Source: an uncultured cyanobacterium
GTDB taxonomy: Bacteria; Cyanobacteriota; Cyanobacteriia; PCC-6307; Cyanobiaceae
Reading direction: 5' to 3'
Assembly (NCBI GenBank): GCA_903934745.1
Contig: CAIZOZ010000214.1
Span: forward strand, 1-5,029
Length of the DNA: 5,029 nucleotides
The notes under the pieces are model-generated. The model made no database searches. It saw only the letters and a list, made by a program, of their open reading frames with translations, and was not told where the DNA came from. The position numbers were made by a program, and so were the translations under genes. Numbering within the stretch: position 1 is the stretch's first letter; the number at the start of each line of letters is the position of its first letter. Shown in pieces: positions 1-5,029 of this stretch.

Positions 1-360
1 CCATCGGAAGTGGAAAAGGCGCAAATCAGAGTCCAAGTAAAAAGCAGATATGCAACGGATTGCGATCGTGGCTTTCCCGTCAAGGAGAAGAGCTTGGCCG
101 CATTTGACTACCTAATTGTCGCCTTCCTCAACATCGGCAATTTCTATGGGAAAAACGATGGCAGTACGGGCTTCTGCGAGCCTGAGTTCTACACACTGCC
201 CCAAGCCTTCATCAGGGAGCATCACGACACAAGTTCTAGCTGGGAGAAGGTCAGGCTTAAGAAGCTTCAGGACGAGATAGAGCCTTTCAAGAACGAGAAG
301 GGCTTTGAGCGCATCGCTCAAGAGCTTGGCATTGCTTCCCCAAGAAAAAACCGCCTCTAG
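1..360 (+). CDS. PD-(D/E)XK nuclease-like protein, C-terminal part (5' end outside window)
   Basis: The frame is open from base 1 to the TAG at 358-360, so the gene begins upstream. The GTG at 10 is probably internal, because it would start the protein inside a beta-strand. About 119 codons are visible. Near the left edge, the strand IRVQVKSR (bases 25-48) carries a Q-x-K signature (Gln 34-36, Lys 40-42), as in the catalytic strand of PD-(D/E)XK nucleases such as restriction or intron-associated enzymes. The acidic half of the active site would lie just upstream and cannot be seen. A hydrophobic strand (FDYLIVAFLNIGNFYG) follows, then the pattern YTLPQAFIREHH and a charged C-terminal helical end. 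That layout resembles restriction-endonuclease-like folds; I infer the family from pattern, not from a match. The next gene follows after 7 bases with its ribosome binding site on this stop codon, so the two are probably one operon. It could instead be a non-catalytic DNA-binding relative. Confidence 0.6.
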   Translation, partial: PSEVEKAQIRVQVKSRYATDCDRGFPVKEKSLAAFDYLIVAFLNIGNFYGKNDGSTGFCEPEFYTLPQAFIREHHDTSSSWEKVRLKKLQDEIEPFKNEKGFERIAQELGIASPRKNRL

Positions 361-363
361 GAG
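359..363 (+). promoter_or_regulatory. Shine-Dalgarno AGGAG for the HNH gene
   Basis: AGGAG starts on the last two bases of the upstream TAG stop codon and ends four bases before the ATG at 368. It decides the start of the HNH gene: the longer in-frame reading beginning at 305 lies wholly inside the upstream gene and lacks this site. The arrangement suggests translational coupling. Confidence 0.7.
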
Positions 364-367
364 CAGC

Positions 368-1003
368 ATGAGGTTCCGGGTGATCCAGTCGAATGACCGC
401 GGCTTGCTGACCAAGGTGGGCGATCGAACCTATGCCCGTCGCAAGCCTGCCAAGGGGGAGGAACAGCTTGAGTTGCCAACCCTCTTCATCTGGGTCAAGA
501 AGCCACAGCGCTTGCTAGCCCGCTGCTGGACGCGCTGGACGGGAGAGGTGCTGGAGAAGGACTTTGTCTATGAGGTGACACGCTTTCGGGAGGTCATTGA
601 TCTGCAGGGACAAACCTGCTTCCATCAGTGGTGCTCTCACCAGCTCAGGCAAGAGATGTGGACGATGAGCGGAGAAGTTGTTGATCTCAGCCAGCTGAGC
701 TGCCCTGATCCAGAGGCTGTTTATGAGGCCAATCGAAACAAGGGTGGCTCCGGCCTTCAGCGGAGAAAAGCGCGTATCATTGCCCAGTCGCCGGCGCTTT
801 CGGAGGAAGAGAAGGAGCGTCTGAACCAGATTTATGGTCTTCGAGACTCCCTCAATCAAGCTGAGGGGCGCATCAGCTATCACGTTGATCATATTCAGCC
901 ACTAGCTGCTGGCGGCCTGCATCATCCTGACAACCTGCGTGTACTGGCAGCTTTTGAAAACATGCGCAAAGGGGCCAAACTCCCTGATGCTGCTACTGGC
1001 TAG
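368..1003 (+). CDS. HNH endonuclease family protein
   Basis: This 211-residue protein has an HNH module at its C-terminus. HVDHIQPLAAGG (residues 172-183) supplies the Asp174-His175 pair. HHPDNL follows with Asn189, and the module closes with ENMRKG, where Asn198 sits at the position that is often His. This is therefore an H-N-N variant. The Cys pairs that bind structural zinc in many HNH proteins are absent here: the usual LC..C is replaced by LAAFEN. In the family, this beta-beta-alpha-metal module cuts DNA with one divalent ion. The first ~120 residues (aromatic- and Cys-containing, e.g. CFHQWC at 84-89) match nothing I recognise and may set specificity. A basic, helical linker (about 125-165) joins the two parts. 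The ATG at 368 is chosen for its AGGAG site. The gene follows the PD-(D/E)XK-like gene by 7 bases and converges on brxL. Its role could be restriction, homing or mobile-element function; context favours defence, by inference only. Confidence 0.8.
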   Translation: MRFRVIQSNDRGLLTKVGDRTYARRKPAKGEEQLELPTLFIWVKKPQRLLARCWTRWTGEVLEKDFVYEVTRFREVIDLQGQTCFHQWCSHQLRQEMWTMSGEVVDLSQLSCPDPEAVYEANRNKGGSGLQRRKARIIAQSPALSEEEKERLNQIYGLRDSLNQAEGRISYHVDHIQPLAAGGLHHPDNLRVLAAFENMRKGAKLPDAATG

Positions 1004-1026
1004 CAAGAGGCTTGTGTGTCAAGCAG

Positions 1027-1072
1027 ATCAGACCATTGGAAACTGACGTGATTGTTGTTCCAGGGATCTGAT
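1027..1072. terminator. Imperfect hairpin between convergent genes, candidate bidirectional terminator
   Basis: Bases 1027-1041 pair with 1058-1072 over 15 positions with no bulge. There are two mismatches (1035/1064 and 1033/1066) and one G-T wobble (1036/1063), and the loop is 16 bases. It lies in the 111-base gap between the stop codons of the HNH gene (+) and brxL (-), where terminators for both are expected. There is no T-run on either side, so a classical intrinsic terminator is not shown. It may instead be an mRNA 3'-end stabilising structure. Confidence 0.35.
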
Positions 1073-1094
1073 AGTCAGACACTCCTGCTCTGAC
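1067..1094. repeat. Two small overlapping inverted repeats
   Basis: TCTGA (1067-1071) and TCAGA (1075-1079) form a 5-base stem around a 3-base loop. GTCAGA (1074-1079) can instead pair with TCTGAC (1089-1094) around a 9-base loop. Both share bases with each other, and the first also uses bases of the larger hairpin at 1027-1072, so the structures are mutually exclusive. The stems are short and could be chance, but their clustering in one convergent gap is notable. Confidence 0.4.
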
Positions 1095-1114
1095 GCCAGG
1101 CAAGCCGCAAAGAG

Positions 1115-3139
1115 TCAGTTCAGATCCAGCCCCTTGAACGTCGCCGTCTTCACATCGTTGTAGAAGATTGGATCGATCTTGTCGATCACATCGGTACTGA
1201 CCTCCATGAAACTGCGCTTATTTTCTGCGGGTATGAGAGCGCAGCGGGCACCGTTATCCATCGCCACCTGAAGTGGTTCTACTAGGGACCGAGCAGCTTT
1301 GATATTGCCCTGGATGCTCATGTCGCCGATGATCAGCATGCCGGCCCTAGCTGGGGCACGGCGGATGGCTGAGAAGGCAGCTATGAAGAACGCCACACCC
1401 ACCTCGGCTCCTACCTTGTTGCCCAATAGGTCGATAGCTTCGACGTTGTAGTCGTAGCTGTCAGCCTCATGGCTGATCGAGAAGGCGCCCTTGTTGGCCT
1501 GCAGGTAAGCGAACGCCCGCTGGATGGATTCCTTCATTGGTCCACTGATTCCACCCGCTGGCTTGAGTTTGCCGTTGCCAGCAGCGATGGAGACTTCGAG
1601 CCGGTAGAGGCCAACGGTGCCATCACCCGTGACGGAGGTGGCATAAACCGAGCCCGGCGCCATCGGTTCGGCGGCGATCAGATCCTGGCCGCCCTGTTCA
1701 GGCACTCCGACGAAGTGCTCCTGGCCAGTGTCGTTATCCGAATAGCTGAACGAGGTCTGGCTGTACTCGAAGGAGCCCATCTTCTTGAGCTGCTCCTTCA
1801 CGCGCCTGCGGCATTCAATAGCGAGCTTGAGAATCTCCTCCAGGTCTTTTTTTGATGGCTCCCCATGGGGATGGATGATCTTGACCAGACCGGAAACGGT
1901 GCGGCGCACGGCTTTGCGATCGCGGGTGTTGAGGTGACTGCCTAGGCCGAAGTAGGTGTCGCAGAGTTCGGTGTAGTTGAGCTTGCGCAGATCGCGCAGG
2001 GCCTCTGCCAGGTAGTCGATCACGAAGCCGTAGTGATCGGTGAAGAACTCGTTGCGCATGTTGGGAACTTCCCAGCCCGGCAGGTAGCAGTGCAGCCGAT
2101 CGATGAAGGCGCGGTCATCGCGAATCACATCGGGCATCGGAGCAAAGAGGTGCCCCGTTTGCACCATCACGTCGATCGGCTGCTGGGTGTTGCCGAACAT
2201 GGCGATGCTGGCGTCGCCAGCGAAGCTCTCGGCACCCCGTTGAAACTGCCCAGATTCGCAGTAGGTCTTCATGGTGGTGATGACCTCCTTAGGCATCTTC
2301 TGTAGGTCAGCCACTTCGTCGAAACCGACCACGTCCCAGATGGACACCATTCCCTTCACCTTGCCGTTCATGTGGCCAAACAGGTTGGCCACGGTGGTGG
2401 GACCGGTGAGCAGGGCGGCGTAGGGGGAAAGCTCCTGCACCGCAAAGCTCTTGCCGGTGCCACGGGGTCCGAGCTCTACCAGGTTGTAGTTGCGTTCGCA
2501 GAGGGGGATCAGCCGCAGCAGGAAGAGGGTCTTGAGCCGCTGGCTGAACTGAGAGGGTTCGTAGCCCATCGAGCGGATCAGCAGATCGATCCACTCCTCG
2601 GTTGTGAACTGGGTGCGGAGCTGGCGGTACTCCTCCAGGTTGAAACTGGCCAACTGGATCGGGGTGAGCTGGCTGATCGAGAAGGGAGCCTTGCTGTCGC
2701 TCTCATCCCATTCCACTTCCACCTGGGCCCAGACCCCGCCGGTGAGCAGCCGCTCGAAGGCGTGCACATCGTCATCGGCGATGCGCAGGGTGTTGCTGCC
2801 GAAGTTGACGCACTCCGCTACGTAGGTGTTACCGACCAGGCGCACCTTGACCTTGTCAATGAAGGTGTAGCGGCCCTTCTGCTTGACCTTGCTCTGGGCC
2901 TTGGTGGCTTCGTCTGGGCGGATGTAGTTGTTGGCCAGGGTGTCGCGCACCACGGCGAGGCCCAGCTCGATCGCCGCCGAGTCGGAGGAGGCGCAGTACT
3001 TGCCCAGCAGATACTCGAGCACGAACACCGGCACGTTGGCGCCCACCTTCACGGCCCGCACCAGGTCCTTGCGGACGCACTTGCCCGCGAAGACCTGGTT
3101 GACCTTGTCGTCGAGGGCGTCGCGGGCGGGGGTGCTCAT
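1115..3139 (-). CDS. brxL: BREX system AAA+/Lon-like protein BrxL
   Basis: The protein has 674 residues, the normal length for BrxL, a phage-restriction factor of type 1 BREX. The family is known to form AAA+ ring assemblies on DNA, with an MCM-like oligonucleotide-binding region and a Lon-like C-terminal fold. The N-terminus has the family pattern FAGK.VRKDL then VGANVPVFVLEYLLGKYCAS (17-51). A beta-rich region (about 90-145) fits the DNA-binding fold. The AAA+ domain follows: Walker A GPRGTGKS (224-231), Walker B VVGFDE (Asp274, Glu275), sensor-1 Asn317 in MFGNT, and a likely arginine finger Arg348 in FIDRLH. The Lon-like domain spans about 495-660. Its GAEVG segment and the stretch before ALIPAEN lack the Ser and Lys of active Lon, so peptidase activity is doubtful. 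ATG 3139 is chosen by family N-terminus; no Shine-Dalgarno precedes it. It lies 128 bases after fic and is last in the operon. GC falls toward the 3' end. Confidence 0.95.
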   Translation of the reverse strand: MSTPARDALDDKVNQVFAGKCVRKDLVRAVKVGANVPVFVLEYLLGKYCASSDSAAIELGLAVVRDTLANNYIRPDEATKAQSKVKQKGRYTFIDKVKVRLVGNTYVAECVNFGSNTLRIADDDVHAFERLLTGGVWAQVEVEWDESDSKAPFSISQLTPIQLASFNLEEYRQLRTQFTTEEWIDLLIRSMGYEPSQFSQRLKTLFLLRLIPLCERNYNLVELGPRGTGKSFAVQELSPYAALLTGPTTVANLFGHMNGKVKGMVSIWDVVGFDEVADLQKMPKEVITTMKTYCESGQFQRGAESFAGDASIAMFGNTQQPIDVMVQTGHLFAPMPDVIRDDRAFIDRLHCYLPGWEVPNMRNEFFTDHYGFVIDYLAEALRDLRKLNYTELCDTYFGLGSHLNTRDRKAVRRTVSGLVKIIHPHGEPSKKDLEEILKLAIECRRRVKEQLKKMGSFEYSQTSFSYSDNDTGQEHFVGVPEQGGQDLIAAEPMAPGSVYATSVTGDGTVGLYRLEVSIAAGNGKLKPAGGISGPMKESIQRAFAYLQANKGAFSISHEADSYDYNVEAIDLLGNKVGAEVGVAFFIAAFSAIRRAPARAGMLIIGDMSIQGNIKAARSLVEPLQVAMDNGARCALIPAENKRSFMEVSTDVIDKIDPIFYNDVKTATFKGLDLN
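1847..1853 (-). other. A7 homopolymer run inside brxL
   Basis: On the coding strand this reads TCA AAA AAA GAC (Ser429-Lys-Lys-Asp), the longest single-base run I see in the window. It falls at the junction between the AAA+ region and the C-terminal part. A slip of one base back would end at a TGA after about ten codons. A slip the other way also meets an early stop. The run is certain; any slippage is speculation. Confidence 0.5.
1916..1923. repeat. HIP1 octamer GCGATCGC
   Basis: This is a perfect copy of the highly iterated palindrome found at high density in many cyanobacterial genomes. It lies inside brxL. It is the only perfect copy I found in the window. Several six-base cores (CGATCG) also occur, for example near 62 and 420. 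As a single copy it is only weak taxonomic evidence. Confidence 0.5.
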
Positions 3140-3267
3140 GGGGCTGGATTAGGAGGTGATGGCTGAGGTGCTGTGCTCGATGAGACAGGGAGGCTTGTGG
3201 ATCACGGGTGAACGACAAACGGCTTTGTGGATCACGGATCGGGGTTTCATGATCCACAAGCTAGGGG
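3140..3267 (-). promoter_or_regulatory. fic-brxL intergenic region / brxL leader
   Basis: This 128-base gap interrupts an otherwise tightly packed operon. Besides the repeats it contains, on the brxL strand, ATCACCTCCT (3160 to 3151) shortly before the brxL start. That is the sequence of the 16S rRNA tail itself, not of a ribosome binding site. No AG-rich site lies within 20 bases of the brxL ATG, and I see no convincing -10/-35 pair. brxL may be read from its own promoter here or by read-through from fic; the sequence does not decide. Confidence 0.5.
3192..3261. repeat. Direct and inverted repeat cluster in the brxL leader
   Basis: TTGTGGATCACGG occurs twice in the same direction, at 3195-3207 and 3225-3237, exactly 30 bases apart. 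A third copy is inverted: TGATCCACAAGC at 3250-3261 is the perfect complement of GCTTGTGGATCA at 3193-3204. On the brxL transcript the inverted copy is made first and can pair with either of the other two. One pairing is a 10-base stem with a bulge and two more pairs, loop 15 bases; the other is a perfect 12-base stem with a 45-base loop. The 30-base spacing, about three helical turns, also fits two protein sites on one face of the DNA. The cluster fills most of the gap between the fic stop codon and brxL, so an operator, attenuator or partial terminator controlling brxL is the natural inference. Confidence 0.85.
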
Positions 3268-4380
3268 TCATGGTCGCCCCTCCGCAACGGCCAGCAGCTG
3301 CTCCAGGCAGAGGACCCGGGGGCGCCGGCCGCTGGCTTCCCTGATCACGGCAAGGATCTCGGCGTTCTCCAGGCAGCGGAGGATGCGCTTAGCCGTGGGT
3401 ACGGGGATTCCGGCGTGCTTCTCGAAATCGGTGGCCCGGAAGGTGGGGGTGGAGAAGATCCAGTCCAGCGCTGCTACGGCGTACTGGGAGTGGGTGGCCT
3501 CCTGGACGGCGGGCTTGAGGTTTTCGTAGAGGGCCAGGATCTGGCTGGCCCTCTCCTGGTTCTGGATGGCCTGGGCCTGCACGGCTTCCAGAAAATAGCG
3601 GCACCAGCCCGTCCAGTCGCCATCACGGGAGATGGCAAGGAGCCGCTCCACATAGCTGTCCTTATTGGCTTCGAAATAGGCGCTCAGATAGAAGTACGGC
3701 ATGCGCAGGATGCCGGCTTGCCAGAGGAAGAGCGGCAGCACCATCCGTCCGATGCGGCCGTTGCCATCGAGGAATGGATGGAGCGACTCGAACTCGGCGT
3801 GGACGATGGCGAGCTGCACGAGCCGATCGGGGAACTCGGCATGAATGAAGGATTCCCAGCTGCCCATCGCGGCATCGAGCTTGTCGGCGCTGATGGGCAC
3901 GAAGCGGGCGTCTTCGATGGTGCAACCACGGGGCCCGATCCAGTTGGGGATCTTGCGGAACTCACCTGGTGCCTTGTCGTTGCCGCGCACACCGGAGAGC
4001 AGGGTGGAGTGCAGGTTCTTGATCAGCCGCAGCGAGAGCGGCAATGTAACCAGCAACTCCTGTGCCTGCCGCATGGCCTGTCGATAGTTCTGCACTTCGC
4101 GGATGTCGTCGCGGCGATCCTGGGGCAGGGTGCTCGCTTCTGCGTCGGCCTCGAACTCCAGGACTTCAGCCAGGGTGGCCTGGGTGCCCTCGATCCGAGA
4201 GGACAGCACCGCTTCCTGGCTGGAGAGGGGGCTGAGCAGAACGGCGGGGTTGGGGATCCCCTCCAGCAGGCCGTCATAGCGAGCCAGGCTGGCGTTGGCA
4301 GGGCCCAGCAGTGGGATCAGCTGCTGCCAATCGAGCTCCGGCGGGGGGAATCCACCAAGGTGGTAGGGAACAGGAGCCAT
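3268..4380 (-). CDS. Fic family protein (class II, predicted AMP-transferase) with C-terminal winged helix
   Basis: The 370-residue protein carries a perfect Fic signature HPFLDGNGRIGR (201-212). In the family, His201 is the catalytic base and the DGNGR loop binds ATP and metal. Such enzymes usually attach AMP to Tyr, Thr or Ser of a target protein. The inhibitory motif [S/T]xxxE[G/N] is present as SSRIEG (60-65), with Glu64 as the blocking residue. Because it lies before the Fic core, this is a class II, self-inhibited enzyme. The N-terminal Fic_N pattern GEFRKIPNWIG (139-149) is also clear. Residues about 295-350 look like a winged helix-turn-helix, often found in these proteins, so DNA binding is possible. 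The ATG at 4380 shares a base with the pglZ stop codon (TGATG); a GTG one codon earlier is possible. Its tight coupling to pglZ and its place before brxL suggest a BREX accessory or regulator. Its target is unknown; toxin, PglZ or BrxL modifier and phage sensor are all open. Confidence 0.93.
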   Translation of the reverse strand: MAPVPYHLGGFPPPELDWQQLIPLLGPANASLARYDGLLEGIPNPAVLLSPLSSQEAVLSSRIEGTQATLAEVLEFEADAEASTLPQDRRDDIREVQNYRQAMRQAQELLVTLPLSLRLIKNLHSTLLSGVRGNDKAPGEFRKIPNWIGPRGCTIEDARFVPISADKLDAAMGSWESFIHAEFPDRLVQLAIVHAEFESLHPFLDGNGRIGRMVLPLFLWQAGILRMPYFYLSAYFEANKDSYVERLLAISRDGDWTGWCRYFLEAVQAQAIQNQERASQILALYENLKPAVQEATHSQYAVAALDWIFSTPTFRATDFEKHAGIPVPTAKRILRCLENAEILAVIREASGRRPRVLCLEQLLAVAEGRP

Positions 4381-4382
4381 CA
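4378..4382 (-). promoter_or_regulatory. TGATG stop/start overlap joining pglZ and fic
   Basis: The pglZ TGA (4382-4380) and the fic ATG (4380-4378) share the A at 4380. No strong ribosome binding site precedes the ATG, which fits re-initiation by ribosomes finishing pglZ. It implies matched expression of the two proteins. Confidence 0.75.
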
Positions 4383-5029
4383 CCCGATCAGATCCACTGG
4401 CAGATCAGGGCTGCGGTGCAGCACGAGATCGGTGGCGGCATCGCGCAGCTCCAGGTAGAGCTTCTTGCCGCTCCAGTCGCCTGGAATGAGTAGGCCGATG
4501 GTGGCGGCCTGGCCGGGGTTGAGGGTGAGGCGGTTGGTGTCGCGATCCAGTTCAGCGCCGATGGCCTGGATGGGGGTTGCCACCAGCTCTTGCGTTTTGC
4601 AGTCGTAGGCGGCGAGCACCGTCTGGCGGGTGTGGCCCTGGTTGAGCAGATCGACAGGCAGTTCGATCGGCACCATCAGGATGCGGTTGGTGACCTTCTC
4701 GACGAGTGCTCCGGGCCAGGGCTTCTGCTTCTTGGCCTTGCTGCTGGTGGCTGAGCCAGCGGCACCCCCTTCTGCTCGGACCGCCGGGGCACAGCGGAAG
4801 CTGAGCAGCGGGATCAACAGCTCCTGGAGGCTGCTGCCGCCGTGGTGATAGCAGAGACTGCCACCGGCCTTGAGCACGCCTGAGGACCGGGGCACCACCA
4901 CCGAGAGGCCGTTCTGGCCATACCCGAGAGCAGCGGGCTGGATCTCCACGCAGGGGGGCTTCACAGCTGAGGGATGGCCCAACCAGCAGCGGCGCTCCAG
5001 CTTGAACGTCTTCCCATCGGGAGGATCGA
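4380..5029 (-). CDS. pglZ: BREX alkaline-phosphatase-like protein PglZ, C-terminal part (5' end outside window)
   Basis: The frame is open from the right edge to the TGA at 4382-4380, giving 215 codons of a larger protein; PglZ is usually about 800-900 residues. The best landmark is YHHGGSSLQELLIPLL (codons at 4850-4803). It matches the C-terminal motif of the PglZ/alkaline-phosphatase fold, where the His before GG is expected to help bind metal. Before it, PDGKTFKLERRCWLG and ALGYGQNGLSVVVP fit the core strands. After it comes a Gly/Ala/Ser/Lys-rich linker (about 4785-4725), then a beta-rich tail (IELPVDLLNQ, LDRDTNRLTLNPGQ) that looks like an immunoglobulin-like domain. PglZ is a core BREX component; it is thought to work with the methylase PglX and other subunits in the cytoplasm. 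The TTG at 4982 is internal, not a start. With BrxL nearby, type 1 BREX is most likely; type 4 also pairs PglZ with a BrxL. Confidence 0.85.
   Translation of the reverse strand, partial: DPPDGKTFKLERRCWLGHPSAVKPPCVEIQPAALGYGQNGLSVVVPRSSGVLKAGGSLCYHHGGSSLQELLIPLLSFRCAPAVRAEGGAAGSATSSKAKKQKPWPGALVEKVTNRILMVPIELPVDLLNQGHTRQTVLAAYDCKTQELVATPIQAIGAELDRDTNRLTLNPGQAATIGLLIPGDWSGKKLYLELRDAATDLVLHRSPDLPVDLIG

Noticed and set aside
305..367. Longer start for the HNH protein
   Set aside because: It lies fully inside the preceding gene. The ATG at 368 has a well-spaced AGGAG and gives a clean protein start.
2372..3166. Long plus-strand open frame of 264 codons opposite brxL
   Set aside because: It is antisense to a clear brxL, rich in Gly/Val/Ala/Leu/Glu as expected of a complementary frame in GC-rich DNA, and has no domain signature.
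2856..3257. Minus-strand frame of 133 codons through the repeats into brxL
   Set aside because: It overlaps the conserved N-terminus of BrxL in another frame and is rich in Arg/Pro/Gly/Gln; the repeated RDPQ pieces come from the DNA repeats.
3192..3261. CRISPR-like array
   Set aside because: There are only two direct copies of 13 bases with a 17-base interval and one inverted copy; repeat and spacer sizes do not fit CRISPR.
3156..3344. Plus-strand reading frame of 62 codons preceded by AGGAGGTGAT
   Set aside because: The Shine-Dalgarno is perfect, but the ATG is only two bases after it and the next in-frame GTG is eleven bases away. The product is mostly a translation of the repeats (two LWIT units), then runs antisense into the end of fic, with no recognisable protein pattern.
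3415..4458. Plus-strand open frame of 347 codons opposite fic
   Set aside because: It mirrors the fic coding strand with GC-driven composition and no motif. The minus-strand Fic signature is decisive.
4983..5029. Start of pglZ at the TTG near 4982
   Set aside because: The frame stays open to the window edge with PglZ-like sequence, and the visible 215 codons are far shorter than the family.

Overview
The window is the 3' end of a BREX phage-defence operon on the minus strand, facing a short plus-strand pair of nuclease-like genes. GC is moderate to high: about 55% on the left, and roughly 63-72% in the blocks I counted on the right. There is one perfect GCGATCGC octamer (1916-1923), the HIP1 palindrome that is enriched in many cyanobacteria. 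Together with weak Shine-Dalgarno use in the minus-strand genes this hints at a cyanobacterium (Synechococcus/Cyanobium-like). One octamer is thin evidence, so the taxon is a low-confidence inference.

Layout from left to right: (1) 1-360 (+), the C-terminal part of a PD-(D/E)XK-type nuclease-like protein, cut by the window edge. (2) 368-1003 (+), an HNH-family endonuclease whose ribosome binding site sits on the stop codon of the first gene. (3) 1004-1114, a convergent intergenic region with several competing hairpins. (4) 1115-3139 (-), brxL, the AAA+/Lon-like BREX effector, complete. (5) 3140-3267, a leader of 128 bases before brxL with two direct copies and one inverted copy of a 12-13 base element. 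(6) 3268-4380 (-), a complete class II Fic protein, a predicted AMP-transferase. (7) 4380-5029 (-), the last 215 codons of a pglZ-like gene, continuing past the right edge.

On the minus strand the order is pglZ - fic - brxL. The classical type 1 BREX order is brxA-brxB-brxC-pglX-pglZ-brxL, so a Fic gene sits exactly at the pglZ/brxL junction. It overlaps pglZ by one base (TGATG) and is separated from brxL by the repeat-bearing leader. Its coupling to pglZ suggests it is made together with the BREX core. brxL may be under separate control through the repeats. The Fic protein embedded in the BREX operon, and the repeat leader it creates in front of brxL, are the most interesting features of the window. 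The convergent PD-(D/E)XK and HNH pair looks like a second, possibly defensive, module at the operon's downstream border.
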